This document shows, piece after piece, positions 53,308 to 62,094 of a stretch of DNA of 64,000 nt. The translations under genes and the position numbers were made by a program. The notes under the pieces are model-generated. The model was not told the DNA's origin and searched no databases. It saw nothing but the letters and a program-made list of their open reading frames with translations. Origin of the DNA: an uncultured Formosa sp. (lineage in GTDB: Bacteria > Bacteroidota > Bacteroidia > Flavobacteriales > Flavobacteriaceae); assembly GCF_947500765.1 (NCBI RefSeq), contig NZ_CANMTH010000003.1, forward strand, positions 62,001 through 126,000, in the 5' to 3' direction. The number at the start of each line of letters is the position of its first letter. Positions within the stretch are counted from its first letter, which is position 1.

Positions 53308-55283
53308 TGAGTCAGCATCAAATTGACATATTACAACGAGCTCTTAATCGCGAAAAAGCGGCTAGAAAACAAGCTGAATCTATTTTAGAACAGAAAGCAG
53401 CCGAGTTATATGAAACCAATCAGAAACTTGAAAAATCGTACGCAGAATTAGAAACCTCTCTTACTAAAAAAGACTCTCAATTACAGGGTGTATTTGAAAA
53501 TATTGTTGATGCTTATTTAATTATGGATTTAACAGGCAATATTTTAAAAATGAATGATGCTGCACTGCATTTATTAGGATTTAAAGATGAAGAAGTAGAT
53601 TTTAACCTCATGAAAATGGTTAGTCCAGATGATGTTGAACGTGTGTCTAATTCTTTTCAACGCTTAATACAAGAAGGTACTTTAACAGATTTTGAAATTA
53701 AAATAAATACGTATTTAAATCTTGAAAAACTAGTACATATAAATGCTAGTATAGTTTATCACGATAAAAAGCCTTTTGCAGCTCAAGGTATTATAAGAGA
53801 TATTACAAAAGAAAAGGAAGCCGAAGAAAAACTTAAAGAGTCTGAAAATAGATTGGCCACTTTAATTCTTAACTTAGATAGTGGTGTGGTTTTAGAAGAC
53901 GAAAACCGAAAGATTGTACTTACTAATAAAAAATTTACCGAGTTATTTAATATCGATGCAGATCCAATAGATTTAATAGGGATGGACTGTAAAGAAGCCT
54001 CAATACAAAATAGTGTTTTATTTAAAAATCCAGAACTGTTTTTACAACGCATGGAGGATATAGATACTATAAGAGAAACGGTTATTGGTGATGAGTTAGA
54101 AATGTTAGATGGTAAAATTTTAGAACGAAATTATTTACCCATTATTCAAGGCAACCAATCTAAAGGGTATTTGTGGACATTTAAAGATGTAACACTTAAT
54201 AGAACCTATAGAAAAAGTTTAGAGGTCGAAAAACAGAAATATTACAGTATTATTTCTAACATGAATTTAGGCCTTGTAGAGATCGATTTAGACGATAAAA
54301 TATTGATGGTTAATCAAACTTTTTTAGATATGTCTGGATACTCTCAAAACGAACTTCTGGGTGTAAAAGGAAAAGATATTTTTCCTGTTTTAGAAGATAA
54401 ACCTATTATTGAGGAAAAAGTAAAACATCGTAAGACAGGAAGAACAGATTCGTACGAGTTACGTGTTACAAATAAAAAAGGCGAATTAAGATATTGGTTA
54501 ATAAGTGGTGCTCCAAATTATGATATAGATGGTAATGTTATAGGTTCTATAGGTGTAAATTTAGATATTACAAACCTTAAGAATTTAGAACTTCAAAAAG
54601 AAAATCTGTTAAACGAACTCGCTAAAAGTAATAACGAATTACAAGAGTATGCTCATATTGTTTCTCACGATTTAAAATCGCCATTACGAAGTATAGATGC
54701 TTTAGTAAGTTGGATTAAAGAAGATAATGGCGATAAATTAGATGCGTTAAGTCTTCAGAATTTTAATTTAATAGAGGTGACTCTAGAAAAGATGGAGCAA
54801 CTAATTTCCGATATTCTAGATTACTCTAGTATAGGTGCCGAAGATAGTGAGAAAACGGAAGTTAATATAGACGGACTTTTAAAAGATTTAGTTGAAATGT
54901 TATATATTCCAGAACACATTTCGGTACATATTTCTGAAGATATGCCAATGGTGTTAGGGCATAAAACGAAGTTGCAGCAAGTCTTCCAAAATTTAATTAG
55001 TAATGCCGTTAAGTTTATCGATAAAGATAAAGGTTATATAAATATATCAGCAAAAGAACTTAGTGATTCTTATCAATTTACAATTCAAGATAATGGTATG
55101 GGAATTGAAAAACAATTCCATGATAAAATATTTAAAGTATTCCATTCTCTTAAAAACAGTAAAGATTCCTCAGGGATAGGCTTGTCTATTGTACAGAAAA
55201 TTGTGCAATTACATAATGGTAAAATATGGCTAGAAAGCGAACCTAATATTGGTACAACTTTCTTTTTTACACTAAAAAAATAA
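53307..55283 (+). CDS. PAS-domain histidine kinase paired with H-NOX
   Basis: The 658-residue soluble kinase begins with a coiled coil (about 8-55, KAARKQAESILEQKAAELYETNQKL), common in H-NOX-associated kinases as I recall. Three PAS domains follow (about 58-170, 180-300 and 310-430). The dimerisation helix has H454 in YAHIVSHDLKSPLRSID. The ATPase domain has NLISNAVKF, DNGMGIEKQ and SSGIGLSIVQKIV. It has no membrane helix and no receiver. Its kinase core is a clear paralogue of the one at 56421 (same HDLKSPLRSID helix). It begins in the stop of the H-NOX gene and ends 1 bp before the FIST gene, so sensor, kinase and FIST protein are made together. Confidence 0.93.
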   Translation: MSQHQIDILQRALNREKAARKQAESILEQKAAELYETNQKLEKSYAELETSLTKKDSQLQGVFENIVDAYLIMDLTGNILKMNDAALHLLGFKDEEVDFNLMKMVSPDDVERVSNSFQRLIQEGTLTDFEIKINTYLNLEKLVHINASIVYHDKKPFAAQGIIRDITKEKEAEEKLKESENRLATLILNLDSGVVLEDENRKIVLTNKKFTELFNIDADPIDLIGMDCKEASIQNSVLFKNPELFLQRMEDIDTIRETVIGDELEMLDGKILERNYLPIIQGNQSKGYLWTFKDVTLNRTYRKSLEVEKQKYYSIISNMNLGLVEIDLDDKILMVNQTFLDMSGYSQNELLGVKGKDIFPVLEDKPIIEEKVKHRKTGRTDSYELRVTNKKGELRYWLISGAPNYDIDGNVIGSIGVNLDITNLKNLELQKENLLNELAKSNNELQEYAHIVSHDLKSPLRSIDALVSWIKEDNGDKLDALSLQNFNLIEVTLEKMEQLISDILDYSSIGAEDSEKTEVNIDGLLKDLVEMLYIPEHISVHISEDMPMVLGHKTKLQQVFQNLISNAVKFIDKDKGYINISAKELSDSYQFTIQDNGMGIEKQFHDKIFKVFHSLKNSKDSSGIGLSIVQKIVQLHNGKIWLESEPNIGTTFFFTLKK

Positions 55284-55284
55284 C

Positions 55285-56421
55285 ATGAAAATAGTACAGT
55301 TAACAAAAAAAGAAGCGGGTAAGGATTGGATATATATTGGTAATAAAATAACACTAACTAAACCATTGGTTTTAGTTTTTGGGAACAGGTATCTATTAGA
55401 AAATGAAGGCTTATACACAGAAATTAAAACGTTGTTTCCAGATGGAGAAATTGTTTTTGGTTCTTCTTGTGCAGATATTACTGCTAAATCTGTAAATGAA
55501 AATGCTGTTACGATTACTGCTATAGAGTTTGAAAAAAGTGCATTTGTTATTAAAACAAGTAATGTTTTAAATAAAGATTTCGATAGTTTTAAAACGGGAA
55601 GCGATTTAATAAATCAATTTCCTAAAAGCAGACTTAAATATGTATTTGTAATTTCTGAAGGGAGTTTTATTAACGGTAGTGAGTTAACTAAGGGTATGAA
55701 TAATGCCACAGAAGATAATATTCTTATTACTGGAGCCTTATGTGGCGATTCAGATCGGTTTGAAAAAACATTGGCATCATATAACGAAAATCCGAAACCA
55801 GGAGAACTTGTTGCCATAGGTTTTTATGGAGATGCTTTAGAAATTTCATTTTCTATCTACGGTGGTTGGACTCCCTTTGGACCAGAACGTATGGTAACCA
55901 AATCTGACGGAAATATTCTATACGAATTAGATAATATGCCTGCTTTAGATATTTATAAAAAATATTTAGGAGATAAGGCAAAAGATTTACCTGGCGCAGC
56001 ATTATTATATCCTTTAAATGTTAAGAGTGCAAAAGAAAAACAATCTATTGTTCGTTCTATTTTAAATATAGACGAAGCAAATAATGCGGTAATATTAGCA
56101 GGAGATATTCCTGTAGACTCAAAAGTGCAACTCATGATGACTAATGTAGATAATATTGCAAATGCATCAGAACAAGCCGCAAAACAAGCTTTAAGTTTAC
56201 GCGAAAAGAAGCCAGAATTAGCAATATTGGTGAGTTGTATTGGAAGAAAATTGGTTTTGGACCAGCGTGTGGAAGAAGAAATAGAAGAAGTTACACAAGT
56301 TATAGGAGAAGAAATTGCTGTAACAGGATTGTATTCTTACGGAGAGATAGCACCATTTCACGGCGAAGTGTCCTGCCAGTTGCATAACCAAACCATGACG
56401 GTAACTTTATTAAGCGAGTAA
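55285..56421 (+). CDS. FIST-domain sensor protein (NosP-like)
   Basis: The 378-residue soluble protein holds FIST_N (about 20-200; GEIVFGSSCADITAKSV, NILITGALCGDSDRF) and FIST_C (about 210-370; GLYSYGEIAPFHGEVSCQLHNQTMTVTLLSE). Some FIST proteins, named NosP, bind heme and NO and regulate a neighbouring histidine kinase. This protein has only two histidines, H359 and H367. H367 lies in the LHNQT motif conserved across FIST proteins, so heme binding cannot be concluded from it. The gene lies between two kinase genes and its stop shares a base with the next start (TAATG). A sensory input for the kinase at 56421 is likely. Confidence 0.88.
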   Translation: MKIVQLTKKEAGKDWIYIGNKITLTKPLVLVFGNRYLLENEGLYTEIKTLFPDGEIVFGSSCADITAKSVNENAVTITAIEFEKSAFVIKTSNVLNKDFDSFKTGSDLINQFPKSRLKYVFVISEGSFINGSELTKGMNNATEDNILITGALCGDSDRFEKTLASYNENPKPGELVAIGFYGDALEISFSIYGGWTPFGPERMVTKSDGNILYELDNMPALDIYKKYLGDKAKDLPGAALLYPLNVKSAKEKQSIVRSILNIDEANNAVILAGDIPVDSKVQLMMTNVDNIANASEQAAKQALSLREKKPELAILVSCIGRKLVLDQRVEEEIEEVTQVIGEEIAVTGLYSYGEIAPFHGEVSCQLHNQTMTVTLLSE

Positions 56422-57485
56422 TGAATTCATTATTAAAAAGACAGTTACGTAAGTATTTAAGTAAAACATCTATAACGTCAGATTTGGAACCCTTTATAGA
56501 TGCTGTAGATAAGTCTTATAATAATTTTGACGAGCATTTTGCCATGTTACAACGTGCCATGAGCATTAGTTCTGAAGAGTTATTTACTGCCAACCAAAAG
56601 CTGCAAAAAGAAGCTAAAGAGCAACAAGAACTTATAGATAAATTAAAAAGTGTAATTAATACTTTAAAAGTTTATGATTCTTCGGAAACTGATAAACCAG
56701 TTAACGAGGAATTAAGCGGACTCAATTTGGTTAATTTCATAGATAGTCAGACTAAAGATATTATTGAAATTAACGAACATAGAGCGCAAGTTTTACAAAA
56801 ATTAGAAGAACAAAATCAGGAATTAAGTGATTATGCCCATATGGTCTCTCATGATTTAAAATCGCCATTACGTAGTATAGATACGTTAACGGCATGGTTT
56901 AAGGAAGATTATAAAGATAAAATAGATGCAAACGGGAATAATAACCTGAATTTAATACGTGACAATGTTGAGAAAATGGATAATCTAATTAGTGGTATTT
57001 TAGATTATACTACGATTAGTAAAATTGAATCTGAGTTTTATGACGTAGACCTGGATAAGTTAATAGACACTATTTTGGATCTTATTTCTGTTCCAAATCA
57101 CATTTCTATTCAAAAAATATCAAAATTACCGGTTATAAAAGGCGATAAATACAGGCTTCAACAATTGTTTCAAAACCTAATAGATAATGCCATAAAGTAT
57201 AACGATAAAGCAGAAGGATTTATAGAGTTAGGCGTAGAAGATGATAATGAGTTTTGGAAGTTTTATATAAAAGACAATGGTAAAGGGATTGATAACATTT
57301 ACTTTGAAAAAATATTTAAAACCTTTGAAAAGTTAGAAAACAACATCGAATCTGTAGGTATTGGCTTATCTATAGTGAAAAAAATCGTTGATGTTTATGG
57401 TGGTAAAATATGTCTAGATTCAGAATTAGGCAAAGGCACTACCTTTTATTTTACACTAAAAAAAGAGACATATGGAACAACCTAA
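56421..57485 (+). CDS. Histidine kinase paired with the FIST protein
   Basis: The 354-residue soluble kinase has an N-terminal helical region (about 20-90, SYNNFDEHFAMLQRAMSI and SSEELFTANQKLQKE). I recall this region from kinases next to FIST genes. A second coiled coil follows, then H144 in YAHMVSHDLKSPLRSID and an ATPase domain with NLIDNAIKYN, DNGKGIDN and SVGIGLSIVKKIV. It has no PAS or membrane domain, so input must come from a partner, most likely the FIST protein. The kinase core is paralogous to that at 53307. It overlaps the HPt gene by 14 bp. Confidence 0.92.
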   Translation: MNSLLKRQLRKYLSKTSITSDLEPFIDAVDKSYNNFDEHFAMLQRAMSISSEELFTANQKLQKEAKEQQELIDKLKSVINTLKVYDSSETDKPVNEELSGLNLVNFIDSQTKDIIEINEHRAQVLQKLEEQNQELSDYAHMVSHDLKSPLRSIDTLTAWFKEDYKDKIDANGNNNLNLIRDNVEKMDNLISGILDYTTISKIESEFYDVDLDKLIDTILDLISVPNHISIQKISKLPVIKGDKYRLQQLFQNLIDNAIKYNDKAEGFIELGVEDDNEFWKFYIKDNGKGIDNIYFEKIFKTFEKLENNIESVGIGLSIVKKIVDVYGGKICLDSELGKGTTFYFTLKKETYGTT

Positions 57486-57789
57486 TCTATCTTATATACA
57501 CAGTATGTCTGGAGGTGATACTGCTTTCGAACAGAAATTAATAGCTATTATAAAAAACGAATTTCCAGAAGAAAAAGCAACGTATTACGAAAACTTTAAT
57601 GCAGGAAATTTTAAAATGACTGCAGATAATGTACATAAACTTAAGCATAAAATTAGTATTTTAGGACTTGAGAAAAGTTATGATATTGCAGTAGCATTTG
57701 AAAACAATTTATTAGATGGTAACACAGACCTTAGCGATGCTTTTGAATCTATCTTAAATAACATAACTAATTATTTAACTACGTTGTAA
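57472..57789 (+). CDS. HPt phosphotransfer protein
   Basis: The 105-residue helical protein is a stand-alone histidine phosphotransfer domain. The likely phospho-acceptor is H55 in NVHKLKHKISILGL, matching the family pattern HKLKxxxxxLG. It overlaps the kinase gene by 14 bp and lies 9 bp before the LytTR regulator gene. It can take phosphate from a receiver and hand it to another. In this operon the single receiver (52264) and the LytTR regulator (57799) are the candidate partners. Confidence 0.88.
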   Translation: MEQPNLSYIHSMSGGDTAFEQKLIAIIKNEFPEEKATYYENFNAGNFKMTADNVHKLKHKISILGLEKSYDIAVAFENNLLDGNTDLSDAFESILNNITNYLTTL

Positions 57790-57798
57790 CTAGTATTT

Positions 57799-58515
57799 AT
57801 GAATTGTATTATTATCGATGATGAGGCTACGGCAAGAGCTATAGTTGTTCAATTATGCTCTAATATTAAAAGTCTTAATGTTTTAGCAGATTTTCCAGAT
57901 GCAATTCAGTCTATGAAATTTTTAAATCAAAATGAAGTTGATTTAATTTTTTTAGATATTCATATGCCAGATTTTACAGGCTTCGATTTTATTCAAACCT
58001 TAAAAAATCCACCTAAAATTATTCTAACAACTTCCGATCCTCAATTTGCTATTGATGCTTTTGAGTACGAATGTATTATAGACTATTTAGTGAAACCTAT
58101 TTTGTTGCCACGTTTTAAAAAGGCGGTAACAAAAGCAGAAAATACAGCGCTTACTACAGCTGTTAAAAAAAGCACTACAGCCAAAAAAGACGTATCTTCT
58201 ACTGGAGATGTTTTATATGTAAATATAGATAGACGCCTTATAAAAATAGAAATTCCAAGTATTTATTTAATAGAAGCTAAAGGCGATTATATACTTATTA
58301 AAACTGAAGATAAAAACTATACAGTTCACTCTACATTAAAAAAAATTGAAGATAAATTATCCGATAGCGTTTTTCTAAAAGTACACCGTTCTTATGTTAT
58401 TAATGTCAAGAAAATTATTGATATTGAGGATAATAGCGTTTTAATAAAAAAAGATGTTATCCCTGTAAGTCGTTCAAACAGGCCAGAATTAATGAAACGT
58501 TTAAATTTATTGTAA
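57799..58515 (+). CDS. LytTR-family response regulator
   Basis: The 238-residue regulator has a receiver (1-120) with D7/D8, phospho-acceptor D53 in LIFLDIHMPDFTGFDF and the lysine in DYLVKPILL. A low-complexity Thr/Lys linker (about 125-138) leads to a LytTR DNA-binding domain (about 143-236; IYLIEAKGDYILIKTEDKNYTVHSTLKKIE and FLKVHRSYVINVKKI). It is the output of the operon and probably acts as a transcription factor. No LytTR direct repeats were recognised in the window, so its targets are unknown. Confidence 0.92.
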   Translation: MNCIIIDDEATARAIVVQLCSNIKSLNVLADFPDAIQSMKFLNQNEVDLIFLDIHMPDFTGFDFIQTLKNPPKIILTTSDPQFAIDAFEYECIIDYLVKPILLPRFKKAVTKAENTALTTAVKKSTTAKKDVSSTGDVLYVNIDRRLIKIEIPSIYLIEAKGDYILIKTEDKNYTVHSTLKKIEDKLSDSVFLKVHRSYVINVKKIIDIEDNSVLIKKDVIPVSRSNRPELMKRLNLL

Positions 58516-58597
58516 TAGCTTAACTTGCAAATGCTTCCATTCGTCTACACTTAGTTTTCATCTACCGAAAATTAAAAATTATCAACATATAGAAACA

Positions 58598-58605
58598 TAG
58601 TTTTG
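58598..58605 (+). promoter_or_regulatory. Candidate -7 box (TAGTTTTG) for the T9SS cargo gene
   Basis: TAGTTTTG matches TAnnTTTG and ends 19 bp before the ATG at 58625. No -33 element is obvious. It makes a separate promoter for the large secreted protein plausible, although the LytTR gene ends only 109 bp upstream. Confidence 0.4.
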
Positions 58606-58624
58606 TGGTATAAATAATTATATC

Positions 58625-61213
58625 ATGAAAAAAATACTATTATTAATTATCTTATTTTACGCTACAGTACATGCCCAAGATGTACCGTTTAATTGTGATT
58701 ATAATGCGTATTTATTTCAATATAATGATGTATATGCTGTCGATTTAGCTTCAGGTAATTCATATGTTATTGCCACAGATGTTACACCTGGTAATATAAA
58801 TGCTACAGCTTACAATCCTGCAGATGGATACATATGGGGATCGTTAAGTACGCCTGAAAAATCAATTGTGCGTATTGGTAAGAATTTTGAAACCACTACA
58901 TTTTATATCCCAGAATTATCAAACGGAAACAATTATGTTGGAGATATTAGTACCAATGGTTTATATTATTTAAAAGGAGGAGGAAAGACTTACCATACTA
59001 TAGATTTAAACCCAGACTCTAATAACTACGGGAAGTATAAAGACGCTTTACAATTATCTCAAAGCATTAGTAATCACGATTGGGCCTTTAATGCTGTAGA
59101 TAATAAATTATATACAGTAGAAAAGAAGACTAATATTTTATACCGGATAGATGCAGAAACAGGTATGGTACAAAGCTTAGGAGCAGTACCTATACTTTCC
59201 GGATTAAGTTATACGTATGGTGCAGTATATTTTGATGCTTCAGGTCGTTTTTATGTGTCGGCTAATCAAACAGGAACAATATATGTAATACAGAATGTTC
59301 AAGATTTAAACGGATCTAATACTATGGAATCTAATCTGTTTGCATTCGGACCTTCAAGCGCAAGTAACGATGGAGCACGTTGTCCGACAGCTCCTGTGCT
59401 TCAAGAAATTTGTGATAACGGTATTGATGATGATGGCGATGGATTGATTGATTGTGAAGACCCTTCGTGTTCTGGTTACTCAGGTTGTCCGGTTATACAA
59501 ACTATTGCATCAACAAGTGCAAATGCTGGCGGATTAGAGAGTAATAATCGTTTATCAGATCAAATAAGTAAACGAAATTTTAATAGAACAAAAAGCAACT
59601 ATACATTTAATAAAAACACCGCAAAACAGCTTAAAAAATTAGAATCTTACGGCAATACAGCAACTAGCAGAACGGCATTTCAATTATCAGACTTTATTCC
59701 ACTTGAAGTGATTAATGAAAATATTGTAGTCGAGTCTTCTCCAGACGATTTAGTCGGAATTACAAATGCTACTCAAGTGTATTCTGTAGATTATATTAGA
59801 CAGGATGAAGCTGTAGCATCTATACTGGTTTTAGAAACCGAAGACGGTGTGTATGAGCATACCAAATACATTTGCGATAGGTTGTTAGGTGCCGAATTAA
59901 TTTCTGTATCGACTATAGAAATTAGTGAGCAACAATTTATTAAAGCTTTAGTTAAAAACAGTGACGGCTCGTTAGAATTTGTATTAAGTTTTTCAGCAAA
60001 ATCAACCCCAGATAATACCAATTTCGAAATCGAGAGTCATTGGAATCTAGATAAATACGAAGATCATGTAGGCTTTTATAATTTTCAAATTTGGTCAAAT
60101 TCTTTAGACGATTTAATAACGTTAGGTGAAGAAGTTATACAGTTAGTTGCAGTTCAAAAACCTATTTCAAGTTATAATAATTCTACACCACCAACGGTTT
60201 TTGTTAAAAAGGGAACTTACCGTAATGGCAAGTTAGATTTAGAAATTGTAAATACTAATAGAAGTGCCTTGGTTAATTTTGATGGTGGATTGAGAACGAC
60301 AGAAACCAATCTTGTAGATTATGTGTCGACCAACATTAATTTAGACGGAAATTATATTTCTAATATTCAAGTTGATGCCGGAAGCTTGTTTGATATCGGG
60401 TTTAGAATAGGTGATGGAGTTGCGACTCCCGATGATTTATTTTTATCAGACGGACCTTGGGGATACGATGATGCTGCACCAACTACAACAGTAACAAGCT
60501 ATGTTGTTAAAGCGAATGAAAGCACCTTTACAAACGACGACTACCAGATTGAACGAAGTATTAGTTTAAAGGCCACAACTAGCGAATATATTGCAGCGTA
60601 TAGAGCCTTGACACCAAAATTTAATCCTATAGATTTATCTGTATATAAAAGCTTTCAACTTCAAGCAAAAGGGACAGGAACACTAATTGTACGATTGGTG
60701 AAAGAAAGCGTAAGCAATTGGGAAACACAATATAAAACAAGTATAGATTTAACAGACGAACTGCAAGAATATAGTCTGTTATTTTCAGATTTTAAATCTA
60801 GTAACGGAGAACCAATAGCAGTTCACGATGTAACGTCTATGGTGTTTACCATGTTAGCAGAAAATGGCGAAGAAACTACGAAAGAAATGACTTTAGAACA
60901 ATTAAGATTTTCTACTAATACAAATACTCTTTCTGTAGCAGATACGCTTTTAGAAAAAGAAACAGGTCCGTTTGCATCTCCAAACCCGATGAATACCAGT
61001 ACTAAAATTCACTTTACAGCAATAAGCTCTGAAGACGTTGTGTTAGTAGTATATAACCAAATTGGAGGTTTAGTAAAACAAATAGCGTTTAAAGCAACAA
61101 ATGGTAATAATGAAATAGCATTAGACCGAGATCGCCTAAGTTCTGGACTGTATTTATGTAAAATTAAAAGTAAGAATACCACTTATAAAACGATTAAGCT
61201 ACTCGTGAATTAA
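58625..61213 (+). CDS. Large secreted multidomain protein with type IX sorting signal
   Basis: The 862-residue protein has a signal peptide (1-18, ending VHAQ). An N-terminal propeller-like region follows (about 20-260; DUF6923-like, NYNAYLFQYNDVYAVDL and YNPADGYIWGS). A short calcium-type motif EICDNGIDDDGDGLIDCEDPSC (about 262-283) is typical of Bacteroidota surface proteins. A middle region resembles a hypothetical adhesin, and a beta-sandwich near 640-760 looks like a carbohydrate-binding or CIA30-type module. The last 75 residues (SPNPMNTSTKIHF ... GLYLCKIKSKNTTYKTIKLLVN) are a type A T9SS C-terminal signal, so the protein crosses the outer membrane. No catalytic domain is evident; an adhesin or matrix protein is likely. 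It may be a target of the LytTR regulator upstream. Confidence 0.82.
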   Translation: MKKILLLIILFYATVHAQDVPFNCDYNAYLFQYNDVYAVDLASGNSYVIATDVTPGNINATAYNPADGYIWGSLSTPEKSIVRIGKNFETTTFYIPELSNGNNYVGDISTNGLYYLKGGGKTYHTIDLNPDSNNYGKYKDALQLSQSISNHDWAFNAVDNKLYTVEKKTNILYRIDAETGMVQSLGAVPILSGLSYTYGAVYFDASGRFYVSANQTGTIYVIQNVQDLNGSNTMESNLFAFGPSSASNDGARCPTAPVLQEICDNGIDDDGDGLIDCEDPSCSGYSGCPVIQTIASTSANAGGLESNNRLSDQISKRNFNRTKSNYTFNKNTAKQLKKLESYGNTATSRTAFQLSDFIPLEVINENIVVESSPDDLVGITNATQVYSVDYIRQDEAVASILVLETEDGVYEHTKYICDRLLGAELISVSTIEISEQQFIKALVKNSDGSLEFVLSFSAKSTPDNTNFEIESHWNLDKYEDHVGFYNFQIWSNSLDDLITLGEEVIQLVAVQKPISSYNNSTPPTVFVKKGTYRNGKLDLEIVNTNRSALVNFDGGLRTTETNLVDYVSTNINLDGNYISNIQVDAGSLFDIGFRIGDGVATPDDLFLSDGPWGYDDAAPTTTVTSYVVKANESTFTNDDYQIERSISLKATTSEYIAAYRALTPKFNPIDLSVYKSFQLQAKGTGTLIVRLVKESVSNWETQYKTSIDLTDELQEYSLLFSDFKSSNGEPIAVHDVTSMVFTMLAENGEETTKEMTLEQLRFSTNTNTLSVADTLLEKETGPFASPNPMNTSTKIHFTAISSEDVVLVVYNQIGGLVKQIAFKATNGNNEIALDRDRLSSGLYLCKIKSKNTTYKTIKLLVN

Positions 61214-61239
61214 TTAATAGCTAATTCCTCCTGTAGTGT

Positions 61240-61270
61240 GGCAAAAGACGAAAGTCTTTTGCCTTTTTTT
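61240..61270 (+). terminator. Classic intrinsic terminator
   Basis: A perfect 10-bp stem (GGCAAAAGAC at 61240-61249, GTCTTTTGCC at 61254-61263) with a GAAA tetraloop is followed by seven T (61264-61270). It lies 26 bp after the stop of the T9SS cargo gene. Confidence 0.93.
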
Positions 61271-62094
61271 GTTTTATGGTTTTTTCTGAAAAATGAAGGT
61301 TGAATAGGTGTACTCTTAGAATTGTTAATCCTTTTGTTTTATCGTATTAAATAGATATCAACTTTAGTTTTATTGATGAGATTGGTTTTTAATTCATCAA
61401 GCAACGTATTACAATCATATTGAATTTCTTAAATATTAGAGCACAATTATTCAAATTAGAATTAAAGCACGTTTATCAAGATTTGGTTTAAGAGTTTAGT
61501 TCAATTTAGAAAACGGTATAAGAGTATTTATAAATTAAATAGACGGACTTAAATCACTTTTTTCTATTGTAGAACAGTCTTCCTTAATTAAAAATTGGGA
61601 GCTTAAAGTCTTTTGGAAACGCATATCAGACGATGATATTGAAATACAATAGGGCGATTTTAAAGTGATATCACATGTTTATTCCTAATATCAAAATAGC
61701 GTATATGCAGCATTTGGCATTGATTATTAGAGACTTCTTTGATCGTAATTACTCTAAAACAATCATTTTATTAGACATATTAATTGTTGAATAGGTGGCT
61801 AGATTGGATTGAACAGGGGAAATTAGAAGCCTTTAATCTTGAAAATTTAAATCAAAATGGTGTTTAAAAGAATTAATAGACCAAAAAGGTAAAGGCTATA
61901 ACTTTTTAAAAAGTATAGTTGTTTTAGATAGAGTGGGGTAGTAAACTGTAACAGTTGTAGCGTACGTTTACAAGGACTAAACTGTACTATTTATTATTCA
62001 AGATATGTATAATATAGAATATTAAGTGAGCACAAGGTTTAGTTATTACACATTTTAATATAGGTTATATTACTTATTTTAAAAGTCAATATCA
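61271..62094 (+). other. Probable decayed coding region, family not recognised
   Basis: About 820 bp lack any long open frame, but protein-like pieces appear on the plus strand. One reads QSSLIKNWELKVFWKRISDDDIE before a stop (about 61570-61650). Another reads WLDWIEQGKLEAFNLENLNQNG (about 61796-61860) and continues, one frame away, as LKELIDQKGKGYNFLKSIVV (about 61864-61925). The pattern of sensible short frames broken by stops and shifts suggests one or more dead genes. I could not name the family. No tRNA, repeat array or IS end was seen. Confidence 0.4.
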
